Below are positions 1-4,423 of a stretch of 5,899 bases of DNA, piece by piece. Below the pieces are notes generated by a model. The model did no database searches. It was given only the letters and a program-made list of their open reading frames with translations, and was not told the DNA's origin. Each line of letters starts with the position of its first letter. The first letter of the stretch is position 1. Source of the stretch: Rhizobium sp. Q54 (GTDB lineage: Bacteria; Pseudomonadota; Alphaproteobacteria; Rhizobiales; Beijerinckiaceae). A program made the position numbers and the translations under genes. Where the stretch lies: contig CAMDOY010000250.1 of assembly GCA_945903655.1 (NCBI GenBank), positions 1-5,899 on the forward strand. The letters are read 5' to 3'.

Positions 1-29
1 GTAGTGCTCTCCCGCTGAGCTACGCGCCC
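1..29 (-). tRNA. tRNA 5' portion, probably tRNA-Val (GAC), cut by the window edge
   Basis: Read on the minus strand, the first 29 bases form the 5' part of a tRNA. There is a 7-base acceptor strand GGGCGCG, T8 A9, a D-stem GCTC/GAGC closing a short D-loop with the usual AGCGGGA, then base 26 and the start of the anticodon stem (CTAC). The anticodon, variable loop and T-arm lie outside the window. The combination GGGCG...AGCGGGAGAGCACTAC is what I recall for alphaproteobacterial tRNA-Val with anticodon GAC. The amino acid call is from memory of the family, since the anticodon itself is not visible. Confidence 0.75.
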
Positions 30-68
30 GACCGACCAACGCAAGCGAAGGTCACGGAACGGATTGGG

Positions 69-97
69 GTATAACGGCAAGCCCGCCCCTGCGCAAG
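69..97 (-). promoter_or_regulatory. Possible sigma-70-type promoter for the tRNA
   Basis: On the minus strand CTTGCG (92-97) is separated by exactly 17 bases from TTATAC (69-74). This resembles the alphaproteobacterial housekeeping pattern CTTGAC-N17-CTATAT. Transcription would begin near 62, giving a leader of about 33 bases before the tRNA 5' end at 29. The -35 box lies inside the GC-rich hairpin at 81-110, so termination after cpdR and initiation of the tRNA may share sequence. Confidence 0.4.
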
Positions 98-110
98 CGC
101 CGGGCGGGGC
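81..110 (-). terminator. GC-rich hairpin downstream of cpdR, no U-tract
   Basis: The arm GCCCGCCC (81-88) pairs with 102-110 with one bulged G. The apex at 91-100 is itself self-complementary (GCG CAAG CGC). It starts 18 bases past the cpdR stop codon. No run of T follows on either strand, so it is not a canonical intrinsic terminator. It may attenuate cpdR transcription or protect the mRNA 3' end. Confidence 0.3.
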
Positions 111-127
111 AATCTGCAATTATCTGC

Positions 128-508
128 TCAGGCGGCCAGAAGACGCTGCACTTCGCTGACGAGATCACGCAGATGGAAGGGTTTCGACAGGATCTTGGCG
201 TCCTTCGGAGCGTTGTTGTCGGGGTTCAGGGCGACGGCGGCGAAGCCCGTGATGAACATGACCTTGATGTCGGGATCAAGTTCGGTGGCCCGGCGCGCCA
301 GTTCGATTCCGTCCATCTCGGGCATGACGATGTCGGTCAGCAGCAGCTCGAAGGGCTCTTCGCGCAGGCGGTTATAGGCCGACAAGCCATTATCGAAGGA
401 GGCCACGTCGAAGCCGGCGTTTTGCAGGGCCCGCACCAGGAAGCGACGCATATCATTATCGTCCTCCGCCAGCAGGATTTTTGATGATGCAACGGCGATC
501 TCGTTCAT
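128..508 (-). CDS. cpdR: CpdR-type single-domain response regulator
   Basis: This is a 126-residue stand-alone receiver domain with no output domain. Visible receiver residues are the acidic pair in LLAEDD (E15, D16, D17), phosphoacceptor D59 in LLLTDIVMPEMDG, T87 in FITG and K109 in LSKPF. The block GFAAVALNP and the PKDAK-LSKPFHLRDLV stretch match what I recall of Caulobacter and rhizobial CpdR almost word for word. In that family the CckA-ChpT phosphorelay phosphorylates CpdR. The unphosphorylated form acts as an adaptor that primes ClpXP to degrade cell-cycle regulators, and it is itself a ClpXP substrate through two C-terminal alanines. This protein ends in LLAA. The ATG at 506-508 is preceded by GAGG (514-517) at 5-base spacing, which fixes the start; the first eight residues are a short extension relative to the minimal family start. 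It is divergent from the formylglutamate hydrolase gene. Confidence 0.95.
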   Translation of the reverse strand: MNEIAVASSKILLAEDDNDMRRFLVRALQNAGFDVASFDNGLSAYNRLREEPFELLLTDIVMPEMDGIELARRATELDPDIKVMFITGFAAVALNPDNNAPKDAKILSKPFHLRDLVSEVQRLLAA

Positions 509-540
509 ATTAGCCTCAACTGTTACGCAGGCCCCATAGG

Positions 541-564
541 ACCAATCCCGGGTAAACGATTGGT
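541..564. repeat. Perfect 7-base inverted repeat between cpdR and the divergent gene
   Basis: ACCAATC (541-547) and GATTGGT (558-564) are perfect reverse complements separated by 10 bases. The pair lies 33 bases upstream of the cpdR start codon. The symmetry and the place between divergent genes suggest a regulator site, but no known operator is recognised. Confidence 0.4.
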
Positions 565-566
565 GA

Positions 567-578
567 ACGGGGCCCCGT
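567..578. repeat. 12-base perfect palindrome ACGGGGCCCCGT
   Basis: This is a gapless, perfectly self-complementary 12-mer, two bases away from the 541-564 inverted repeat. With no loop it makes better sense as a DNA-level dyad than as an RNA hairpin. It is GC-rich, so chance in a GC-rich genome is a real alternative. Confidence 0.3.
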
Positions 579-709
579 GTCGCCGCTTTGAGGTTAATTG
601 TTTCGGTATTTCCAAGGCGTGGAGCCTTGGCGCCGCCCACCCGGCGCATGGGATGGACAGGGGCCCATCCCCAAGGCAGAGTAAGCGCTTGCGAGTTCCG
701 CGAGGCCCA

Positions 710-1648
710 ATGGACCGTTTCGATCAGAAAGCTTCCACGCTCGGCCCGGTTGAACCGGAGGCGCCGCCCCCGCCCTGCGACCAGGAGCTGGTGACCGCCT
801 TTGAAGTGCTTCGTCCGCGCAACCCAGCCGGTCCGGTGATTTTCTCCTCCGCTCATTCCGGCAGGATCTATCCCGCCGCCTTCGTCGCAGCCTCCAGGCT
901 GGATCCGCTGACCCTGCGCCGGTCGGAGGACGCCTTTGTGGACGAGCTTTTCGGCGCGGCGCCCGACCTGGGCGCTATACTCATGCGCGCCCATTTCCCC
1001 CGCGCCTATATGGATGTGAACCGCGAGCCCTATGAGCTCGACCCCAAAATGTTCGAGGGGCGCCTGCCTGCTTTCGCCAACACACGCTCCATGCGGGTCG
1101 CCGGGGGCCTCGGCACCATCGCCCGGATGGTGGGCGAGGCCAAGGAGATCTATGCGCGCAAGCTGACCGTGGAGGAGGGCCTCGCGCGCATCGAGAGCCT
1201 CTACAAGCCCTGGCACCGCGCCCTGCGGGGGCTTCTGCAGCAGGCCTGGCGCCAGCGCGGCGTGGCGGTTCTGGTGGATTGTCATTCCATGCCCTCCAAC
1301 GCCGGGCGCGCGGATCGCATCAAGGCCGACATTGTTCTGGGCGACCGGTATGGGGCGAGCTGCGATCCGGCTTTCACCGAGGCGGCGGAGAGCCATTTGC
1401 GGGGCCTTGGCTATGTGGTGGCGCGCAACAAGCCCTATGCTGGCGGTTTCATCACCGAGCATTACGGAGACCCCGCCGCCAGCTGGCACGCCCTGCAGAT
1501 CGAGATCAACCGGGGGCTCTACATGGATGAGGCGACCCTCGAGCGGGCGCCCGGCTTCGAGGAGCTGCAAAAGGACCTGCGAGAGGTCATGCAGGCTTTG
1601 ATAGACGTGGCTGGGGGATTGGGGGAGCGCAGCCTGGCGGCGGAATGA
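710..1648 (+). CDS. N-formylglutamate amidohydrolase family protein
   Basis: This 312-residue protein belongs to the N-formylglutamate amidohydrolase (FGase) family. Characterised members release formate from N-formyl-L-glutamate, the last step of one histidine-degradation route (HutG). Family-like blocks appear in order: FSSAHSGR (45-52), RRSEDAFVDELFG (70-82), DVNREPYELDP (102-112), LVDCHSMPS (188-196), NKPYAGGF (240-247) and QIEINRGLYMDE (263-274). The acidic and histidine residues in DCHS and the ExN in EIN are probable metal or substrate ligands. The start at 710 is chosen because GAGG (702-705) stands 4 bases before it and the family core begins soon after. The frame stays open back to 560, and an ATG at 653 lacks a good ribosome site. 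No other hut genes are in the window, so true substrate specificity is unproven. A 6-base stem (1649-1654 with 1668-1673) just past the stop has no U-tract. Confidence 0.88.
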   Translation: MDRFDQKASTLGPVEPEAPPPPCDQELVTAFEVLRPRNPAGPVIFSSAHSGRIYPAAFVAASRLDPLTLRRSEDAFVDELFGAAPDLGAILMRAHFPRAYMDVNREPYELDPKMFEGRLPAFANTRSMRVAGGLGTIARMVGEAKEIYARKLTVEEGLARIESLYKPWHRALRGLLQQAWRQRGVAVLVDCHSMPSNAGRADRIKADIVLGDRYGASCDPAFTEAAESHLRGLGYVVARNKPYAGGFITEHYGDPAASWHALQIEINRGLYMDEATLERAPGFEELQKDLREVMQALIDVAGGLGERSLAAE

Positions 1649-1686
1649 GGCTGGCCGGAAAGCAGGACCAGCCAAAAACACCCCTG

Positions 1687-1722
1687 AAAAAGAAAGGAGG
1701 CCGCTCGTTTGCACAAGCGGCC
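1687..1722 (-). terminator. Intrinsic terminator of the small RNA
   Basis: On the minus strand a 10-pair stem (1713-1722 with 1699-1708, one T-G pair) closes a GCAA tetraloop (1709-1712, GNRA type). It is followed by TCCTTTCT and then TTTT to 1687. On the plus strand the stem is followed by CCAAGTCAA, so it terminates only minus-strand transcription. This fixes the orientation of the small RNA. Confidence 0.85.
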
Positions 1723-1778
1723 CCAAGTCAAGGGAGGAAACGCCCAAGAAGGGCAGCAGCAACAAGGTTGCTACATGG
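1687..1778 (-). ncRNA. mmgR: Trans-acting small RNA, probable mmgR/suhB (alpha-r8) family
   Basis: The minus strand encodes a compact non-coding transcript of about 92 bases. SL1 is an 8-pair stem (1767-1774 with 1756-1763, one G-U pair) with loop CTT. SL2 is GCCC/GGGC (1751-1754 with 1742-1745) with loop TTCTT. Next comes an unpaired segment at about 1725-1740 containing TTTCCTCCCTTGACTT, which is complementary to Shine-Dalgarno sequences. Last is the intrinsic terminator at 1687-1722. Hairpins, an exposed UUUCCUCCC segment and a terminator stem match what I recall of the alphaproteobacterial suhB motif, later named mmgR, first noticed upstream of suhB-like genes. Here a SuhB/IMPase-family gene lies divergently next to it. 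In Sinorhizobium, mmgR limits polyhydroxybutyrate granule formation. The 5' end is inferred from the promoter position and the start of SL1. The RNA gene itself is well supported; the family name is a confident inference, not a search result. Confidence 0.8.
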
Positions 1779-1784
1779 CGATAT

Positions 1785-1813
1785 GGATAATGCCGCACTG
1801 CACAAAAGGCAAG
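1785..1813 (-). promoter_or_regulatory. Candidate promoter of the small RNA
   Basis: On the minus strand CTTGCC (1808-1813) is followed after exactly 17 bases by TTATCC (1785-1790). The -35 matches the alphaproteobacterial CTTGAC in five of six positions; the -10 is weaker against CTATAT. The predicted start falls at about 1776-1780, just before SL1 opens at 1774, which supports the assignment. Confidence 0.5.
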
Positions 1814-1957
1814 CTGCAACTGCGAAGGACGCCTGCGGCAGGATGTCGCATCCGCAGAAAATCCTCGATCTCCTCCCCCATTCCGGGTCTCGCCGAGGGT
1901 CCGCGCCTCATGTATGTGTCATCGCGCCGCGTCTGGCGGCCACAGGAGAGGCCCCGC
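1814..1957 (+). other. Region upstream of hisN with competing short hairpins
   Basis: No gene is seen here and no clear promoter was found. CTGCGG (1833-1838) and CCGCAG (1852-1857) form a perfect 6-base dyad. It competes with two alternatives: CCTG/CAGG (1832-1835 with 1839-1842) and GGATG/CATCC (1841-1845 with 1849-1853). TCTCCT at 1869-1874 is exactly complementary to AGGAGA of the hisN ribosome site at 1944-1949. If the hisN transcript begins upstream of 1830, these could act as leader regulation; the transcription start is unknown. Confidence 0.3.
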
Positions 1958-2758
1958 ATGAAGCCCGTGGATTTCGCGCAGTTCGTCGAAGAGCTCGCCG
2001 CCGTCTCCGGCGACGCGATCCTGCCCTTTTTCCGCACCTCCCTCGGGGCCGACGACAAGTCGCCCGGCGGCGTCTTCGACCCCGTGACCGAGGCGGACCG
2101 GGCGGCGGAGGCGGCCATGCGGCGGATGATCAACGCCGCTTTCCCTGATCACGGCATCATCGGCGAGGAATTCGGCGACCAGCGGGAGAACGCCGAATGG
2201 GTCTGGGTGCTCGACCCCATTGATGGCACCAAGAGCTTCATCTCGGGCATGCCGGTCTGGGGGACCCTCATCGGGCTCCAGCATGGGGGCAGGCCCTGCT
2301 ATGGGGTGATGAACCAGCCCTTCACTCGCGAGCGTTTCAGCGGCGACGGCGCCAGCGCCACCTGGCGGGGCATGGGCCTCAAGGACAAGCCCGTCGAGCG
2401 GCGGCTGCATGTGCGCCCCTGCGCGAGCCTCGCCGAGGCCACCCTCATGACCACCCACCCGGCCTTGCTGTCGCCGGGCACCCTCGAGCCCTTCCAGCGC
2501 GTGGAAAAAGAGGTCCGCCTGTCGCGCTACGGCGGCGATTGCTACGCCTATTGCATGCTGGCGGCGGGCCATGTGGATCTGGTCATCGAAAGCGGCTTGA
2601 AGCCCTTCGACATCGTGGCCCTCGTGCCCATCGTGGAGGGCGCGGGCGGCGTCATCACCAGCTGGGATGGCGGCAGCCCGGCCAAGGGCGGCGCGATCAT
2701 CGCGGCGGGCGACAAGCGCGCCCATGCTCAGGCGATGGAACTGCTCGCCAGGGGCTGA
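1958..2758 (+). CDS. hisN: Inositol-monophosphatase-family phosphatase, probable histidinol-phosphatase
   Basis: This 266-residue, full-length member of the Mg2+-dependent, Li+-sensitive IMPase superfamily shows the whole active site. D47 lies in VTEADRAAE, E70-E71 in HGIIGEEFG, D86, D89, G90 and T91 in LDPIDGTKSF, and D218 in LKPFDIVALVPIVEGAGG. The C-terminal motif reads KPFD rather than the WD typical of inositol phosphatases and SuhB. As far as I know, an aromatic-Asp after Lys-Pro followed by IxALxPI marks the HisN branch, whose members dephosphorylate L-histidinol phosphate in histidine synthesis. The ATG at 1958 is chosen because AGGAGAG (1944-1950) sits at 7-base spacing and the family N-terminus begins there; the open frame upstream runs through the small RNA locus and is not coding. 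The 3' end overlaps the convergent hydrolase gene by 31 bases. A broad-specificity inositol or sugar phosphatase remains possible. Confidence 0.9.
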   Translation: MKPVDFAQFVEELAAVSGDAILPFFRTSLGADDKSPGGVFDPVTEADRAAEAAMRRMINAAFPDHGIIGEEFGDQRENAEWVWVLDPIDGTKSFISGMPVWGTLIGLQHGGRPCYGVMNQPFTRERFSGDGASATWRGMGLKDKPVERRLHVRPCASLAEATLMTTHPALLSPGTLEPFQRVEKEVRLSRYGGDCYAYCMLAAGHVDLVIESGLKPFDIVALVPIVEGAGGVITSWDGGSPAKGGAIIAAGDKRAHAQAMELLARG

Positions 2759-3702
2759 TCGACCGCGCCGGAGCCGGGGATGAAGGCGTCAAAGGCGGCC
2801 CAGAACTGACTGCGCACGCTGTCGCGCTCCATCAGGATTTCATGACGGGCGTTGGGGATGGCGATCACCCTGCCCGCTTTCAGCCTCTGGGCGAAACGCT
2901 CGACCGCGCGGCTGTCGACCACCCGATCCTCCCCCGCCGAAAAGACCAGCATCGGCGTCAAGACGAGGCGCGGATATTCCCCATCGGCGAAATCCCCCAT
3001 CAGCCGGAAGGCCGCATTGATCCAGCCGATGGTCGGATCCCCGATCATGGCCTCCGGGTCCGCCGCCATCAACCCCGCGAAACGCTCGAATCTCCGGGGG
3101 TCTGAGGTCAGCACATTGCCGTCGAAGGCGCGGGACATGGTGGCGCGCGCATTGCCGCCGGGGATGAAAGCCGCGCCCAGACCCGCCGCATCCAGAGCCT
3201 CCGCCAGCAACCGCGCCAGGCGCGGCAGGCGCAGACCGTGAAGATCAATCATGGGCGCCGTCGTCACGATCCGCGCGAAGGGCGAGCGGCCCGCGCGCGA
3301 TTGGGCGATGAGAATCGCGCCGCCCATGGAATGGGCCAACGCGAACCAGGGCCTGGGGCAGAAGGGGCCCAGCACCTGCGCGGCCAGGGCCTCGAGATCG
3401 CGCTCGTAAAGGGAGAAATCGTCGATATGGCCCTTGCGGCGATTGGAAAGTTCGCGTCCCGAAAGCCCCTGCCCGCGCCAATCGAAGACGACGACCGTCA
3501 GATGACGCTCCAGCAATTCGCCCACAGTTTCAAAATACTTCTCAATGAATTCAGCCCTGCCGGTGCAGATCACCACCGTGCCGAGGCTATCGCCCGGGGG
3601 ATGCCAGCGGGCCACCCGGATGGTCACGCCATCGGCGGCGCGGACCATGGTCACGACGCCGCCCGCAGGGGCCGGGTTCTCCGCAGTGAGGATCAAACGC
3701 AT
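2728..3702 (-). CDS. Alpha/beta hydrolase, lysophospholipase / monoacylglycerol-lipase type
   Basis: This 324-residue alpha/beta-hydrolase of the PldB-like group is expected to cleave an acyl ester of a lysophospholipid or monoacylglycerol. The visible triad is S125 in the nucleophile elbow LAHSMGG, D259 in SAGEDRVVD and H287 in NARHEIL. The oxyanion and lid regions lie around VICTGRAEFIEKY (44-56), FDWRGQGLSGR (73-83) and the helical cap at about 150-235. The elbow reads A-H-S-M-G, with Ala replacing the first Gly of GxSxG, a substitution I associate with this subfamily. There is no signal peptide, so it is probably cytosolic. The ATG at 3700-3702 has GGAG (3713-3716) 10 bases upstream; an in-frame ATG at 3646-3648 lacks a good ribosome site and would remove the family-like N-terminus RLILTAENPAPAGG. 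The last 11 codons overlap hisN on the other strand. Substrate is unknown. Confidence 0.88.
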   Translation of the reverse strand: MRLILTAENPAPAGGVVTMVRAADGVTIRVARWHPPGDSLGTVVICTGRAEFIEKYFETVGELLERHLTVVVFDWRGQGLSGRELSNRRKGHIDDFSLYERDLEALAAQVLGPFCPRPWFALAHSMGGAILIAQSRAGRSPFARIVTTAPMIDLHGLRLPRLARLLAEALDAAGLGAAFIPGGNARATMSRAFDGNVLTSDPRRFERFAGLMAADPEAMIGDPTIGWINAAFRLMGDFADGEYPRLVLTPMLVFSAGEDRVVDSRAVERFAQRLKAGRVIAIPNARHEILMERDSVRSQFWAAFDAFIPGSGAVDQPLASSSIA

Positions 3703-3725
3703 CGATTCGGTGCTCCACCCCGTCT

Positions 3726-3731
3726 CTTATA
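3726..3731 (-). promoter_or_regulatory. Possible -10 box of the hydrolase gene
   Basis: TATAAG on the minus strand stands 23 bases upstream of the ATG, giving a leader of roughly 17 bases that holds the GGAG ribosome site. No convincing -35 box is present; the best candidate is CTTTCC, 17 bases further up. This is therefore only a weak call. Confidence 0.3.
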
Positions 3732-3780
3732 GCGCCGCTGCGCCCGGCGGAAAGCGCAGCAGAAAGCCTGCAGCCGACCT

Positions 3781-3809
3781 CTTGCAATCCGCAACGCCCA
3801 TTCCCAACT
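3781..3809 (+). promoter_or_regulatory. Possible RpoH-type heat-shock promoter of hsp20
   Basis: CTTG (3781-3784) followed after 18 bases by CCCAACT (3803-3809) partly fits the alphaproteobacterial RpoH pattern CTTG-N17/18-CyTATyT, with five of seven matches in the -10. The predicted start near 3816 falls where the first leader hairpin opens, giving a leader of about 80 bases. An alternative CCCATT at 3797 is too close to the CTTG. The call is tentative. Confidence 0.35.
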
Positions 3810-3816
3810 TTTTTGA

Positions 3817-3893
3817 GCGCGGGCCGCTGATGGACGCGCAAACAGGCGCCCGGCAGGGGCCGGGACGTCCATGTCGCTCAACATGAGGATATG
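3817..3893 (+). promoter_or_regulatory. ROSE-like RNA thermometer in the hsp20 leader
   Basis: The leader folds into up to three hairpins. The first is weak (3817-3821 with 3835-3839). The second is perfect, CCCGGC/GCCGGG with loop AGGG (3849-3854 with 3859-3864). The third buries the ribosome site: 3870-3880 pairs with 3884-3893 around loop ACA, giving ten pairs with one bulged base, G3876. TCGCT (3874-3878) lies opposite AGGA (3886-3889). This is the ROSE signature, the anti-Shine-Dalgarno U(U/C)GCU with its bulged G opposite AGGA. Such elements melt at heat-shock temperature and free the ribosome site. Known ROSE elements control small heat-shock genes in rhizobia, which is the gene that follows here. 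Confidence 0.82.
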
Positions 3894-3896
3894 AAC

Positions 3897-4364
3897 ATGC
3901 GTCACTTTGATCTTTCGCCTCTCTACCGCTCCACGGTCGGCTTCGACCGCATGCTCTCTCTGCTCGACCAGGTCTCTGGCGCGAGCGCGGAGACAAGCCC
4001 AACCTATCCCCCCTACAATATCGAGCGGACCGGCGAGAACGCCTACCGCATCACCGTCGCCGTCGCGGGCTTCGGCGAGGAGGACCTCGCCATCGAGATC
4101 AAGGAGAACGCGCTCCTGATCCGGGGCTCGAAAGAGGGCAAGGGCGACCCAGAGCCCAAGGCCGAAATTCTCTATCAGGGCATCGCCGCCCGCGCCTTCG
4201 AACGCCGCTTCCAGCTCGCCGAACATGTGGAAGTGACCGGCGCCAGCCTGCGCAACGGGCTGCTGCATGTGGAGTTGGTGCGCCAGATCCCCGAAGCGCA
4301 GAAGCCGCGTCGGATCCAGATCGGCGGCGGCAAGGTTGTCGAGGCCTCGCGTCAGGCCGCCTGA
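3897..4364 (+). CDS. Hsp20 / IbpA-type small heat-shock protein
   Basis: This 155-residue small heat-shock protein is an ATP-independent holdase that binds unfolding proteins in large oligomers in the cytosol. The short N-terminal arm (1-35) contains LSPLYRSTVGFDRM. The alpha-crystallin domain runs from about 38 (YPPYNIER) to about 130, with GIAARAFERRFQLAEHV (95-111) and the strand motif LRNGLLHVEL (118-127), the A/N-GxL hallmark. The C-terminal I-x-I anchor is IQI (140-142). The GIAxRxFERRF block indicates rhizobial class A, related to IbpA. The ATG at 3897 is chosen because AGGA (3886-3889) lies 7 bases upstream; the in-frame ATG at 3891 would be one base from it and lies inside the ROSE stem. 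Expression is likely heat-induced by the leader thermometer and perhaps RpoH. It is monocistronic and closed by the terminator at 4395-4421. Confidence 0.93.
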   Translation: MRHFDLSPLYRSTVGFDRMLSLLDQVSGASAETSPTYPPYNIERTGENAYRITVAVAGFGEEDLAIEIKENALLIRGSKEGKGDPEPKAEILYQGIAARAFERRFQLAEHVEVTGASLRNGLLHVELVRQIPEAQKPRRIQIGGGKVVEASRQAA

Positions 4365-4394
4365 ACAGGGCCGCCCTGATCAACAGCACACGCG

Positions 4395-4421
4395 AAGGGC
4401 GCCTCACGGGGCGCCCTTTTT
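4395..4421 (+). terminator. Intrinsic terminator of hsp20
   Basis: AAGGGCGCC (4395-4403) pairs perfectly with GGCGCCCTT (4410-4418) around a 6-base loop, and five T bases run from 4417 to 4421. It lies 30 bases after the hsp20 stop codon. Read on the minus strand it is followed only by TCGCG, so it acts on plus-strand transcription. It ends two bases short of the convergent gene. Confidence 0.88.
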
Positions 4422-4423
4422 CC

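Noticed and set aside
591..600. Possible CtrA binding site (TTAACC half-site) upstream of cpdR
   Set aside because: Only one half-site is present; no second TTAA occurs at the 7-base spacing required for a full TTAA-N7-TTAA box.
1649..1673. Hairpin GGCTGG/CCAGCC directly after the formylglutamate hydrolase gene as a terminator
   Set aside because: The 13-base loop is large and the plus strand continues with AAAAACA rather than T, so it is not an intrinsic terminator in the gene's direction.
1768..1791. Plus-strand promoter for hisN (TTGCTA ... GATAAT)
   Set aside because: The boxes are only 12 bases apart, too close for a sigma-70 promoter, and GATAAT is largely the complement of the small-RNA -10 box.
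509..1819. Long minus-strand open frame extending upstream of cpdR across the whole formylglutamate hydrolase gene
   Set aside because: The sequence is antisense to a clear conserved enzyme gene and matches no family. GC-rich DNA often lacks stops in the antisense frame. A good ribosome site marks the cpdR start at 508.
1645..2148. Plus-strand open frame spanning the hydrolase 3' end, the small RNA locus and the start of hisN
   Set aside because: The translated sequence is Arg-rich without family features, it runs through structured RNA, and it overlaps hisN in a wrong frame.
1919..2725. 268-codon minus-strand open frame opposite hisN
   Set aside because: It is a shadow of hisN: the plus strand carries every IMPase active-site motif, while this frame shows low-complexity His/Gly/Ala-rich sequence with no ribosome site.
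3885..3896. ATG at 3891 as the hsp20 start
   Set aside because: It would leave a one-base gap to AGGA and lies inside the thermometer stem. The ATG at 3897 has 7-base spacing and gives the usual MRxFDLxPLYRSTVGFDR start.
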